Assembly: GCF_900496995.4 (NCBI RefSeq)
Contig: NC_044011.1
Span: 20,182,041-20,246,040, forward strand
From: Aquila chrysaetos chrysaetos
Taxonomy: Eukaryota > Chordata > Aves > Accipitriformes > Accipitridae
Length of the DNA stretch: 64,000 bases
Direction: 5' to 3'
Numbering within the stretch: the stretch's first letter is position 1; each line of letters begins with the position of its first letter. This document shows positions 50,601-64,000 of the stretch, piece by piece. The notes beneath the pieces were generated by a model. The model did not search any database. It was not told the origin of the DNA and worked only from the letters and a program-made list of their open reading frames with translations. Both the position numbers and the translations under genes were made by a program.

Positions 50601-53600
50601 ATACTAAATACAGTTTATATTTTCAAAATATTAATACTTGGCACATGCAGAAGACCTTTCACCATGGAAGAATTTCAGCTTGCCTCACAAACAGCTAAAC
50701 TTACTGAATAACCCTACAAAGGAAAGAACGGTCCCTATCTGAAGTGTGTGTCAAGCAAATATCAAAAAGAATAGAAGGTTGTTCTCCCACTTTCACCCAA
50801 AAAGAAACAGAATTGGGAAGGCAGACCCAACTGTCAGGGAAACGTCAGTAGTGGGTCCAATATTAGCACGTTGCTGAACGCTTGGATTCAGATACATGCC
50901 TCAGCACCTTGCTGAAGCGAGGTCCTGATCACCATGTCCATGCTCTCACTTCTGCCATTCCAGCTTGACACAGTCATGGCAGAGCACATGACTCTCCCTG
51001 CACAAAAGGAGCAGCAGAAGCTGTAGACCACCTTTAATCAACACGCTCATACCTGCCATTAGCATCTACAGCAGAAGCACTACCGATCAAGGGCTGATGT
51101 GACCCAATTTTGGTGAAAGTGAGACTTCACCTCCTTGCTAGCCATTGCAGGGACACAAAGGTGCTGCACTCCAGCCTTTCCCCCTGCTGAACACTCCAGC
51201 CAGGAGTGCAAGCACGGGCTGCTTCATCTGTCACCAGAACTTGGGAAGCGCAAGCCTAAGGAAGTCAGTGAGCAAGATGAAAGGGAAAGCATGGTCACTC
51301 ATCTTGAAAGAACTCATTTCCCTTCCCAAATTCATCATCCTCAGTTCATCCATCTTCCTGCCACCTCCCATTTTGAAGTGAGGTGCCTTTCTTTCCTTTT
51401 TCTTCCTCCCTATCACATTCAGATTGTCTGACTCTTTCATTCCCCCTTTTCAAGCATAACATAGTGCTATACCCAGGGAACATTTCTTCAAGGGAAGAAA
51501 ACATACTTCATTGTGCTGCAGGGGTAGTAACACAGCTGTCAGTGCACCTCCTGTGAGGTAAGACACTTGCCTCTTGGATAGATTTTAGCTTTGGAGGAAG
51601 TTTACAGGAGATAGTAAAATAACTGCAGGTGAGATTTCCAATGACGAAGACTTCCTTAGACCTGGCTGGCTGATGCAAATTACTGTGTGGCATTCTGGTG
51701 ACCCTGGTATTGTCTTGAAAAAAATAAATAGCCCATTATTCCTTATTCACAATTTGGTAGGATTTAATACAGAAAATATCCCTGGGAAGTGTATCTCTGC
51801 ATCCTCAGGCACCCACAGGGAACTGCCAGTGCCCACTTGCCCCAGTTTTCAAAAATTCAGAATTTTAATACCACTTTTATTTCCACGAAATCTTCACCAT
51901 TTTCAGCTGTTCAAATATCATTGTTCCAATAAAATACAAGCACTGCAATGTTCCACAAGAGCCTTTTAAAACAACTGGATTATAAAGTGCTACACAAAGG
52001 GCATTTTGTCTCATTCAAATGGAATAAAAACAAAATTAATCTCAGGAGGAAAAACACATCTCAGACAAGAGCTTTTACAGTGAATTTAATTTTTGTATGT
52101 CCAGTTGACATCCGATCTTTTGTGAATTTGGTGAAAGAGCTGGTTCCTCAGAATAGAGTTGCTTTTCTTATGACTATGAGGGAGAACTTTTTGTGTCATG
52201 ATAAACCGTTGCCAAGTAATAATAGTTAAACATGTAGCCATGATCATTACACATGCCATGGAGCTTATGGTCTGAAAAATTCACATGTCAAAATCTTCAG
52301 AATTAGATGCAATAAGTTAATCAGATCAAACCAAAAGACTGGAAAAGAAGACACCCCAAATTGTGTGTCTTCTAGCCATGGTGTTGGCCTAGTTGGCTCC
52401 CTCATTCTCACCCAGAGAAGCAGGGAGTGGTTTAGGTGCACAGCCCAGATCTCTTGGCTATCTGGCTGGTGTCAATCTAGAGCTCCATTGAACAATGCAA
52501 CTTGTCCTCAGGGTGAAAGGGTTTTTTAAAGCTTGCTGTGCTCCCATATGCACTAGTAATTCTGATGGAAAATTAAATATGTCTCTGAGTATGCTTATGG
52601 GAGAGCAACCCAAAGGGCATGAAGACCTTATGAAGCCACCCTTGGCATTTTCAAGAATCTTCAGATTGAGTTTTTCTATGAGAGTTAGGTGCTTGAAAAT
52701 ACACATTTCAAAACCTGTTAGAAACTCCCAAAATACTTTCCTGCAACTTCAGGCTCCCAAGCACTATGTGAAACTCTGGCCCTCAATCACAGAAGTCAAA
52801 CAGTGAGGCATCAAGTAGCTTGACCAGATAACTTAGCTACTTCTTCTGGAATAAGCACTTTATGATAACATCATTCTGTAAGATTGCCAGAAGCTTGCAC
52901 TCATTCTCAGGATGTTTGGTCCAAGATTTCACTCAAAGCAGCTGCTCCTCCGATTCAATTTACTTTTATTTTGCACTATATCACATGTATTAAAACAGAA
53001 ATTAGAATTCTGAAAACTTGAAAAAAGTTTGCTAAATAAGGCAGTATTAAAAGAAGAAATTACATCCCCACAAAAGTGCTCCAAATTAATCAAGGAAGAG
53101 TTTAAGTAAAGTTGAGTATGGTATTCAGCATTACCTAAATTCTAGTCCTACTTGATACTGATGGAAGCTTGTTGATATGTGATGCCTGTTTAATGACCCA
53201 TGAGATACAAATATATTGCCTAAGTCCACTTCTTACAGCATATATGTAGGCGTCGCACAGCATGACTATGACAATAGCCATGACTTAATACCCTGGTTGG
53301 CAGTATATCTACACAGCCAGCTGATTGAATTACTGTTCAGAAATACTCTAACTAGCCTTAAATAAGAAGCAGAATAAATCAGACTTTGTGGAAGTCCATT
53401 CTGTCATGGCTAGGTGCCTTCCAGTACTAAGCAAGGTTATATTAAGCTGCCTTGCGTATTTCTAGTCTAAGATGCAATCTGCAATGTAGATGTAGTAACG
53501 AAAATGTTGGCAACATGAAGCCACAGAAAGTCAACCACCTGCATATCCTCAGAGTCAATCCTCTCAAACTAGGGCTAAGGCAAGGGTAGGAAAGTAAGTA

Positions 53601-54470
53601 TAAAAGTTGGTGGAGTTTTCCTTCCTGGCAGCTTTCCAGGGACATTTCACCCACCCACAAGAGACCCTGTGCAAGGGCTTCATCTAACTCTAGACCCTTT
53701 TGCCCTAAGTGAGGAGAAGACGTCAATGATGTCCTGCACTGTCAGCCAGGCACTTTTCTCTTACAGCAAAACTCTTGTAAGTCAGTAGTCTCTCAGTCTG
53801 ATTCTTCCAAACTATCATATACAGGTGCTTATGTAACTCAGTTCATGCTGCTTTACCACTAGACAAACATACTGTCTAAATGAGACTATTATACCAGGCA
53901 TCTCACTCTAAGTAAAGCATTATAGTTTCAGATACTCCATTGGCTCCCCACATGATAGAGCAGCTTGGCACTACCTGGAGTTTCGGCAAGTAATACAATT
54001 TTCAACTCATTTCATCCTGAACTTACATGGTGATGGACAGTCAGCCTGTAAGCCTAGGAAGCAGGAGGGGAGCTTGTTTGCTTAGTCTGAATCTCTAGAG
54101 TACGTTCACTGCTGTTCTAATGTAAATGTTTATGAGGGATGCAATAAAATATTAAACTAAATGAATAATTGATATTTACTTTATAGTAATTCGCATCCTT
54201 GCTTGTTTGAATAAAATCCATTATTTACAATATTCTACTTAACTAGGAGTGATTTCTCTTTGTTCATGCCACTTACTAATTACTTGTTCCATCTGACACA
54301 TTTTCCAGAGCCACATTGAGATGGTTATTGCATGTCAGTGTTTAAGGGCTTAGTATCCATTTTCCAGATACTCTGTAACACAAAAAGAGCTTCACAAACA
54401 TATTTCTTGCATGGTAGATGATCTTTAACTCTAATGGATTTTTGACATACACAATCATTATCAAGATGTA
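44685..54470. other. Long non-coding stretch
   Basis: No gene recognised. Longest frames are 132 codons (47,751-48,149, plus) and 117 codons (45,542-45,895, plus), both without domains and without credible splice sites or promoters. It holds a short inverted repeat CTATAGAA...TTCTATAG at about 45,197-45,222, the G18 tract at 49,397, and an AG|GT juxtaposition at 50,081. Confidence 0.55.
49397..49414. repeat. G18 homopolymer
   Basis: Eighteen consecutive G residues on the plus strand. It can form a quadruplex and its true length is uncertain because long G runs are error-prone. Confidence 0.9.
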
Positions 54471-54479
54471 GGTATATTA

Positions 54480-55030
54480 ATTAAAGCTGAATGATGGAAA
54501 AAGATCCACAGAACGCTTTATCTAGCACACGGCTTGAACTCAATACACAGGGTTTGTACTTACAATATGCATTATGCACAAATAGTGAAATAATAATCTC
54601 TTAAAAAAATGCCCCCAAACTGTAAAAACTTCATACTGAAAGCACGTTATACAGAAAAAATTATTCATTTGTTAAAAGGCTTCAATCATTCAATTAAAGA
54701 GCAAAAATTGAACCCCGTGATTAATCTGCAAGCCCTGAAAAGTGAGTAGTTAAAATTGACAGTCTACAAACAGCACATAGCTTGAAAATTATCCATCCAA
54801 AATATCTGGAGCAACTTTATGAATTCCAAATACAGGTAATACGAACAATTCACTCCTGTTTTAATTAATTAGGCAATCAGTTCAATTAGTACAGTCCAAT
54901 CTCACACATCAATTCATGTTACGTATCAACAACCCACTAACATGCCACTAAGCCCAATGCACACTCAAGTTTTGTGCATATTTAGGTAATTACGGAATGC
55001 ACAGTGAAGAAGGAATCCCATTTCCCTGCT
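54480..55030. promoter_or_regulatory. Candidate homeodomain-rich enhancer
   Basis: Several homeodomain-type cores cluster in an AT-rich but non-repetitive stretch: CAATTAAAG (54,691), GTGATTAATCTG (54,717-54,728, including an OTX/bicoid-like TAATCT), TTAATTAATTAG (54,861-54,872), CAATTAG (54,883) and GGTAATTAC (54,985-54,993). Developmental enhancers in vertebrate gene deserts often look like this. Without alignment to other species this remains motif density only. Confidence 0.3.
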
Positions 55031-55039
55031 AAACGCAGG

Positions 55040-58000
55040 CGTGCTCCATGGATCAACTTTTGCGACCTGTCTTTTAACACTGGGATGTGAGAAATGCCAG
55101 GAAAAGAGGAGAAACACTAAATCTGAGCTGCTGCCAGAATTTCCACCATCAAATTATGCTGTGAATCTGCCTTGCAAAACTAAAGAAGAATGTTATAATA
55201 CTGTTGTAATAAACATGACATAATTCAGACAAAATGCTTTTTGCAAATTAAGTGCCAAACATCTCCTCCTTGAGACATAATAAATGCAGTTGTGGCATAG
55301 TTGAAAGGCAGGCTGCACACATTTATCCTCTTGAAGAATAGCTTAGAAGAAGGGTTCCCAATGAACACGAGGGTATCCTGCTTGTTAATTCTTATTGATA
55401 TATTAAAAACTAAGTGAATAATTGCATTTATACTGGCAAAATATCAGTCACCTTCTCTGGCTGACACTTTACGGGTAAGCAAGGGGGACTTGCATGATTT
55501 TGTAGTGTTATGCCAGTAAAATCAGTCTGGAAATATAAAGTGCCAGATTGCAATTCATAAAGTTACTTCACCTCTCATTGACCTCTGAAATTTTGCAGGA
55601 AGTTACTGGAGAGTTTGTATGCACAAGAGACAGTGGACTGAACTTAGGGAAAAAAATCAACGATTACTTCAGACATCACCTAGAGAAGGACTTCAGACCT
55701 GAATCCAGCTTCCCTTTAAGCTGATCTGAACACAAAAATAATTGTAAACATCACCATTGAAGAAAATTTTGATTCCACTATTGACTTTTCAATTTTCAAA
55801 CCACTACTCTTGGGGTTTAGTCTAGGCCACACCTGAATGTATGTGGTTTTGACTGTGCTCTATCTTTTTATATATGGGATTTTAAGAGACATGTTATATA
55901 CAATTACATTTAGGTCTTGTCTACAATTTTGCAAAAGAAAATTTCTATTGCTAAGAGCTACGCCCTTTGTAGCTGCAGAGGACCTAACACATAGTGCTCT
56001 TGCCTAATTATTACCATATTATCCTTAATAAATACATGGAAAAACTTATTCAAATTCAGCAAAATAATACTGAAACTAACAAAACCCTTATTTCCAATGC
56101 TTCACTCCAGTCTTGTGCTGTTTTCCATGCACATAGAGGAGTGTTAAGGTAGGATTGATAGGACTTTAGACATCTATGACTTAGAAGTATGAAGTACCGG
56201 TCTGAGTTAGTCATATAGAGTCTTTTACAATCCATTGAAAAAAATAGGAACTTTTAAAGCATGAATCACCTCCCAAAGTAAGCATCTGCACAGGCCAAGT
56301 GATTTGCCTTCTGGGAATATCTATTTCTTTCCACAGATTTCAACACATTTGGGGTGTCTACATGGCAAAAGTCTAGGTGCGATAAATACTACTCAGTGGA
56401 TGTCATTTGTAATTGAAAAGAAAACAAAAGTATTCAAGAAAAAAATGTGGATCCACATATTATGAGCCTCTGTCTAGCAGTTTAACCTAAATATTAAATC
56501 AAGATGGACAATCTAAGACATGGTGAGAAATAATGCAAATAAACAGATAGAAAGAAGTACAGTGCCATGAATATTTCAATGCCAGCCCAAAATAACGTGG
56601 CTTCTTCAAGCGACCATCTAAACCAGGCAGCACCACACATTATGTTCCTACCTGCATTTTAACTTCAGCAAAGTAAAAGGAAAACATTTCAGATTGAACA
56701 CAACCCTACCAAAGCCTTTCACACAAAATCCAGACAAATTGCAACTCAAAATCTATCGGTTTTTGCAGGTGCTCCCGAATTTTCCATTTTGGAACAGTGC
56801 CAAGATCAAAAGTATCAGACATCCCAAGAAGGGATTCTTCTCATGGTATTTAACAGCCTGGATGACACCAGGAAGTCACAAATAATCTCAACTTCAAGTT
56901 GATTGCATATTTTCTTTTTTTTTTTCCTAGAGCCAAAGGATTCTAAGAAATTCTGGCAGTGTCCTAATACAGTGGTGAAACTGGAGTAATTACTTGAAGA
57001 AAACTACTCCAGCCATTAGGGTTCCCATATGAATGCAGGCCCAGAAATGAGGAGTTTATTCATCCCTCTTTTCCAGGGAGCATGTATCTCCTTCCAGGCA
57101 GCAATACAAAGGGAGGCTATGAGCCTGGAAACACAAATGAACATTGCTTTCTAGAAACATAAAAAAGCTTTCCACCTGCCAAACGTAAAAGACCCCAGCT
57201 ACACTATACGATGTACCTTTCAAGTCAAAGTGCCTGAAGCTTCTCTGTGTCTGTTTTCAGACCCATTAGATCAAGGTCTGATTGATTTTTGTTGCTTCTT
57301 TAAATCCTTGACTTCTTAAATGTCCAGGTATTGCCTTTTTACTCCTATATTTTGCAGTCCACCATCCTTCAGAGAGGCTTGACATGGATTGATCCAGACT
57401 GCAGTTAAAAGGGGCGGGCCGCAGTACCACGGATTGTGTGGCCCTGCTATCTTCACAAACCAGCTTTCCTCAAACTGTAAACAAGAGCTTGCTGAGGATT
57501 TATTAGTGGATGAGCAGAGTAAACAAAAGCCTACAAGGATCGTGTCAGATTACACTACCTGTGAGCAGTGGTTTGCAAGCCTTTCTGAAGGAACTTACTG
57601 CATTTGTGAAATATTGCAAGCCTGGCAAAACCATGCAATGATGAGAGCTTAAGAGGATACTGGGTAAAATCCTGACAAATCATTCGACATCCTCCACAGA
57701 TATAACATGCTTAGTGATATCTGAATTTGTACATTACAACACTTCAAAATGGCTAGTTGTAAACATGACTAAAACTAAAAGGATTAACATTCCTTAGATA
57801 TTTCGCCTAAATCAGCTACTCCAAAGGAGGCATTTAGCCCAAGCATTTGTCATGTCTTCAACTTTCCTCTGTGACACAACACTCAGAAAAAAAGAGAGGT
57901 ACTTTTTAAAATTTGTAGGTGAATTTAGTGCTCGTGAAAATGAAGGATTTACAACCCTAACTAGAGCCAAACACAGTACATTGCAGAAATTTACATTCAC

Positions 58001-61000
58001 GGATGACAGCACAGAGTTCTTTGGCTCTAACTTGAAACACCCTATCTCCCTGGTTCTTCCTCAAATCAATGTTATTGGCTAAAGAATCATTAAAATAGTG
58101 CTCACAACACATCATGCCTTGCTCACACTTGGTGAATGCTCAGTGAAGAAGGAACTACCTTTCTCTTTAAACACACCTTCTGAATTAAGGTGTGCCCCAT
58201 AGATCACCTTTCACAGATGTGTGTATTTGTTCATTTGCTTTCTCAAGGAAATCCATGTTAGGGAACATGTAGAGGGACTGCCCTGAAAATACCAGATAAT
58301 CCCCTCTCATGCCTCCCCAGCACTGGAGCTGACCTGAATAGAATAATTTCGCAGTATTTTCTGGGAAATGCCTTAAACTGTGACCCATGGCATGGTATTG
58401 ACATAACCTATGTCTGCTCCATGGGCTCCAGGAGCATTTCCCAGTTTTGGTGACTGTCATTCCCCTTCCCACACACACTCACATATCGTGGTTCCCATGT
58501 AGAAATACCAGCCCAAAAAAGAACATGCCAAAGTGAATGTAATTGACTTCCACTGGGAAATGAAGATTAAGGATACTGGTGGATTGGGAAATGAGGACTA
58601 GAGAATCAAATGTTATTTATTTATGGATCAAATTATGAAAAGACCAGCACAAAAAATTCCATGTATTTGTACTATGTTTCCTTGAGCTCCAGATATCCAT
58701 AAATCTAAGGAAATAGTTAAAAATTTGGTCCATTTCTGCTGCTGCTAACAGGGAATCCACTCAGAAACCCTTGTTCATTTTAGACAGGATCTATATGCAA
58801 TAAAGGAACATTATCAGCCAGAGCAAAAAAGAAATTTTTCCCCTCATTTCTTTTACCTTTGGATAATGAGAATGCTGTCCAAACAGCTGACTGTACAAAA
58901 CTGCCAATGCTGTGATCCAGACATAATAGTGATGAACAGTTAATCAGAAACTGTCCTATAATAAATCCTGCACAGTATTCTTTAGCCTTAAAAACCTGTC
59001 TTGACACTAGTTTTCTTCACTGAAACGTCCATCTTCATACTTAACTAGGAACTTTTCTCATGCAGGGTATGAAAATGCCGAAAGTAAATAAAACATAAGA
59101 AGCAGTAACACTCTTCTCTTATTTCTTGGGGAGCTGCTGCAACCTTCCCTAGGGCTGTCCTTCTCTGAAAACTGGTAAGGAACAGAAAAATTGCCACTGG
59201 CAGATATGGTTGTTGTGGTATGAGGGACTCCAGGAACCCAATCAGCCGCCCTGCTGGAAGCACAAACTGGCAGGATCCTGGGCACAGGAAAGGATAATGG
59301 AGAAGAGGAGGAAGAGAAATCAGACTGCGGAAAGGAGGGTGCCCCTCTATATGGGTGACTAGTGAGATCTTACAGCCCTTCTGTCAATATTTGCCAGGTG
59401 TAAGGGTCTGAGGAAGAAACAGACTGCCTGGCTCCGGTGTGTCTGTAGTGCCTTGCCCTGCGGTCACCCTACTCAGTTCAAGGTCTCAGAGAAGGGAGCA
59501 AGAAGGACACTCCAGCCAAAACTCATCATTGAAAAGAAGATGCCATTACGTTACCACACGTCCCCTGCAGAGATGGCTGCGGTCTCAGCCGTGGCCCTGG
59601 CCCCTCTGCGCTCACTTCAACTCAGCTCCTGAGGTGAGAGCTGGACACCACGTCCATCACAAGCCAGGTGAACTGTGCGGTCTCCAGCCACAGGTCTGAC
59701 GCAGCTCCCAGACCCCATGCAGCCAAGCTTGCCTTTCCCTCTGAATTTGGCTATATGCTCTGCTAAGTTCATGCTTTTGGGCTGTGATAGATCAATGACT
59801 TGCCTCCCGAGGGTCTCTTGGATGACCAGCACCCTTTGGAGGAATGTATAAATGGTGGGTGGCTGTGACCCGAATGGGAGACCGCTCTACACCTCTGCTC
59901 CAGGACAACCAGGGGAGACTAATGTGTTTTCATTGGTGAGAGAGATGGGCAAGCATCTATGTATCAGATGTGAAATGATATTGAAATAACAAAGTGTTTA
60001 CTTAAATTCACATTGTTCAAACGATAGGCAACCTCACCTATTTTCCCTTTTCAGCTAGGATATTGACAGGTCCATTTTTTTATTCAGTTCACTTGAGACT
60101 TTAACATAACAGCTAAACTTTATGCTGTTAAATTCCCAGAAATCATTTTTATGTGGCCAAAGAAAGGCATGGACACTAGAGAGTTTAAGAAAACACAGTG
60201 GTGTTTATTTGATTTTCTTGTTACATAAATGGATTTTATGTACTGGAAAAGTAGCTAATCTTGATAGATGTGCATGTGGTAATACAGCTGATGGTTACTG
60301 AAGCCAGACAATGCGAGCTCTCTCTTTCCAAGCCTCTTATTGAGGAACTGTGCTGATACTTAAGTAAATAAAATGACAAAAAGAAAGGGGGTAGAAACAC
60401 AGAGCTGATGAAGATCAAATTAAAAATAAGTCAACAGCAAGTCCTACTGAAATGCAAGTCCAGAAGCTGCAGCAGTGTCACAGCATAACACAAATGAAGA
60501 AAAATGCATTGATCTCTAGACACAAACATAACAATCATTTCTTCATATACATCATTTAGGCATTTTAAAGGACATTTTTTTGGAATGCCTAAATTGATTC
60601 AGCTCATGAGATCATCACACAGCAGTCTCCAAAAAACTGGTGAAGCTTATCAAAGTAGTTGATGGATTACATTGCCCCATATACAACAGAGCAGTGTGAA
60701 ACATCTTTCTCTACTTTGTCACCCTAAGCTTCAAATATAATCATTCCCTATATGTTTCATTTGGATGTCTATCCAGAACATATAACTTCTTTCCCCACAT
60801 TTTTATATCTGCATTTTTCCCCAGCACTGAAAAACAACAATTTATTTTAACTCTTGAAGTATGCAGGATGCTATAACCCCAAAGCAAGAAAACACGCTGT
60901 GGAGCCAAATTCCCAGCACAACTCAACCTGTACATAAAAAGAAAAAAGGAGGAAAATTGTCTTACACTGTATGCTCTATGTTCAAGACAGAAGCAGAGAG

Positions 61001-64000
61001 GTCCACACAACTACTATGTTATTTGGGGTTTTTCTTGTACTTTATCCCACGTCATCAGGCAGATCACTGAAAGCCATAGGACATAGCAGTCTAGCCATGT
61101 CCCAGATATTCTCTATTATCGTTAGAGGTAGAAAGGGTAGCAATTTGCACAGGAGTAAGAGGTAAGAGCAAAGCTTCCAAGTGGAAAGAGGTAAGAGTAG
61201 ATATCAGAAAGCCAATGTGAGCACAGACGGTGGAACTCTAATAAAAGCATATGAAAGCTACATCCATGTTATACTTGCTCATGAAGCCTTTTATTCAAGA
61301 GGTATTGACAGGAATGCATATCCTGCCAATTCAAAGTCTCTTTTCTCTTCAAGTACTGTTTTAAAGAATGCACTTAAGAGTAAGCTCAGCATCATGCAGC
61401 AATTCTGTAGGGAAAAATCAAAATATATTACTTCTTAATTATTTGTTTGCTTGATGATACCAAAGAACCTTGGCCTTAACTGTGCAAATACAGAATTAAT
61501 AAAGGTCCTATATCCCGAATATCTGCTCCATACCAATGTTGCTGTAAGCCATACTCATGCCACTTGCACTCAACATGAAACCTTGAGCTTGTAATCTTTC
61601 AGGTATGTGCTTTACTTAAAGCATCTCAATAGTTCCATGACAGCTCCATGCTCTCAATAGTCCACGAAAGTTGTTCTCTTAACCTGTTCTCTTAAACATC
61701 AGCCCACTAGAGCGTTCAGTTAACTTGCTTGGGTAGTGGCAGCTGCCACACAGACCTCAGTGCTGGCTCGTCTCCAGTCCTGGTGCTGTGACTGTAACAT
61801 AGCTTAAGACACTCAGGTTATCTCCTATTCCTTTTGGAAAATGTAATGGGAACTTGAAGTTCCATCTCAGTGTTACCAGAGATGTTCATTTCATTATAGA
61901 AATTGGAGACCAAAATAGTTTCTTAGGTCATCTTAGCCTGCAGAAAGATATTACAACAGCCCAGGCCTCTTAAAGAGCACTGCAAACGTCAGCAACAAGC
62001 ATAAGTGCAAGCACTTTCCTTGACTACCTGACCATTTTCTCCACTTCTTAATATATTTATTTTAAGCAGTAAAAATGAGTACAGCTGCAGCAGCTAAATT
62101 AAATTTCATACAAAGAATGCACTTAATAGGATGGGAGGGTAATAATGTACATGGGCACAAAAATAAATGACAAATTTGTTGCTCCTTCTGCGTTGATTAT
62201 GAAAGGCATTAAAAGCAAGAAGAAAGATGGGAAGCTTAGATGAAGACCAATGAAGGGCAACTAGTTGAAGAGTGGAGAAAGTAGTGAAACAGTTGTGATA
62301 ACGGGAAGAGGGGTAGCAATGCCAATAACACAAATTGTTTGACATGGATAGGCCACCTGATGAGAACACTGTCCTGTTGGCACTATTGGAGCAGAGCCTA
62401 AGCAAAGGGTCTGTGTTCACATTCACATAGTTGCAGGACTGGTTTCACAGATTATGCTAGTTCTGGAAAGAGATAACGTAGTTAACCAGCTGATGAGTGA
62501 GAGCTACAGGCAGACTGGCAGGAAGACACTACTTCATGAACTCCTGTGGAGACATGTTTAACTCATGGCCTGTGAGGCATCTGAAGCCTATCAAGATAGT
62601 TCATCAGCCCACCCTCCTCCATGCCTGCAGCTAGGCTGCTGCACAACACAACAGCCTTCACCTTTGCTGAGGGGGCACCCTCCAGTCCTTCCATCATGTG
62701 AGGGACTCACATCTAGTCTCAGGACTGTGACATGGGCATGGGAGGAAAGCACGCTTCTGAGAAAGATGTAGACCTGGAGCCAGCTGCTACCAGGAAAGCA
62801 ATCATCCATACCGCAGCCTTGTGCAAAAATAAGAAACGTCCAGGAAAGAGAGGCCTGCCAAGGGCAGGCATGAAATATTCTGACGACTACCCCAGATTCC
62901 CACTACTCTCCTTGCTGGGGCCAACCAGGAGCAGGAATCAGTAAGACACACTGTATGTGCACTGCACAGTGGTGACCCTATGTGTGCTTGGGAAGTGTGT
63001 CACAGACTGCAGCGTGCAGCCCTCCCCAGTACAGGAACAGACTTCATGGGCTATCTGGCCATCAGGTTGGGCACCACTTTTATGCATCATGTTTTCTCAT
63101 TTCTGCATGCCAGTAGATCTATGTTCATCAAGTATGACATTTACTTTTAGTGTGGAATAATGCAGAAGAAATTATCATTGTCTTCAGCTGTGATACAGCT
63201 TTCCTTTTTATTGATTTAACTTAATACAATGACTAAAAATTATAGAAGTGCTTTGGCTTTGTGGTATTTACACCAGAGTGCAGTAACATTAACTTGGAAG
63301 GTAGGTCTAGTACCTGCTCTGCACATAAAACCACAAAAAATGACTGTATCATCAGTGACACTCAAAGGTATATACACCTGCCAACTACCACTTCCCCAAA
63401 TGCTTTCAAAATGGTAAGCATAAAATCTCTAAAACCAAAAATGAAAAGTTAAAAGTTTCAACCTTCATAAGTAGCAGGATGCTTTGATCAGATCTTGTTT
63501 GTGATTGTGATAATTATATAGGAAAATATGTCAGTGCAAATGTTTGAAAAACAAAGGACATCAAAGCACCTAAGAAGTCCTGTTTGGTTATTTGCTTTAG
63601 AAGTGTCCTTGACAATATTCCTGTTGGTAACAGCCTATCTCTCAAATGGCTAACTAACTCTCTGAAATAATTATAACAGAGCCATGGCCAAAGCTATAGC
63701 AAAAATATTAAAGGCATAGAATTCAAAGCAAGTAGGCTTATAAGAAACAAACAAAAAACCCTGCTGTTTTGTTATAGACAACTTGATTAACCACTGGTTC
63801 AAATGATACACGTGGATCGTCATTATATCATAACTTGTCAGAAAATGTAACTAAAACATATTGAAGGAAATGGAGCAGCTATAGAAACAGAAAGTTAGTC
63901 TGAAGCATGTTATCTGCTAATCAGGAAGCATTTTTAAAGGTTTAGTGATCTAAATCTTTCAAATATTTCATAATTGTTGCACGTTGTATTCATAGCACTC
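55040..64000. other. Non-coding sequence to window end
   Basis: No gene recognised; frames reach at most 106 codons (62,106-62,426, minus). T11 run at 56,915-56,925 ends in CCTAG and resembles a splice acceptor, but no donor follows. Two forkhead-type sites lie at 57,477 and 57,519. The 59,430-59,720 segment is somewhat GC-richer than the surroundings, with scattered CpGs. Confidence 0.55.
57477..57526 (+). promoter_or_regulatory. Two forkhead (FOX) consensus sites
   Basis: GTAAACAA occurs at 57,477-57,484 and again, in the same orientation, at 57,519-57,526, 42 bp apart. GTAAACA is the high-affinity forkhead core. The flanking 57,389-57,652 segment is open for 87 codons, but the translation has no recognisable domain. 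Confidence 0.3.

Noticed and set aside
56911..56930. T11 tract ending CCTAG as a splice acceptor
   Set aside because: No credible donor or coding frame follows within several hundred bases.
1..64000. tRNA, rRNA, U1-U6 snRNA, CRISPR array, endogenous retrovirus
   Set aside because: I looked for B-box GTTCGA-type signals, snRNA landmarks, regularly spaced direct repeats, primer-binding sites and retroviral protein motifs; none was convincing.

Overview
The window looks like a gene-poor stretch of vertebrate nuclear DNA, most likely from a bird. The main evidence is three recognisable pieces of CR1 non-LTR retrotransposon: two 3'-end fragments on the minus strand at about 27.83-28.17 kb and 33.82-34.41 kb, and one 5'/endonuclease-domain fragment on the plus strand at about 37.74-38.45 kb. 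CR1 also occurs in crocodilians and turtles, so 'bird' is an inference. The sequence is AT-rich, has mononucleotide and (CA)n tracts, no operon-like ORF packing, and no open frame longer than 157 codons; that longest frame belongs to the CR1 element.

Layout. 1-7.1 kb: unique sequence with one well-formed candidate 24-nt microexon at 5,411. 7.1-8.1 kb: a diverged 7SL (SRP) RNA pseudogene that keeps part of the S domain, then a probable hAT DNA-transposon end. 8.1-27.8 kb: mostly featureless unique DNA with polypurine and poly-A tracts, a small CpG/GC-box cluster at 17.07-17.29 kb, and a G16 tract at 20.56 kb. 27.8-38.5 kb: the CR1-bearing interval. 38.5-54.4 kb: unique DNA with two exon-like segments (40,129-40,213 and 44,297-44,425), a (CA)9 microsatellite and a G18 tract. 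54.4-64 kb: AT-rich DNA with clustered homeodomain-type ATTA/TAAT cores and two close forkhead-type sites, typical of developmental enhancers in gene deserts.

No confident protein-coding gene, tRNA, rRNA, snRNA or CRISPR array was found. The exon candidates rest only on splice-site consensus and reading frame; in 64 kb some such matches are expected by chance, so they have low confidence. If they are real, the window is intronic to, or flanks, a large gene. I did not see evidence for a new multi-gene biological system. The most distinctive observations are the 7SL pseudogene, the inverted truncation of the plus-strand CR1 (5' part kept, reverse-transcriptase part missing), and the isolated CpG/GC-box cluster.
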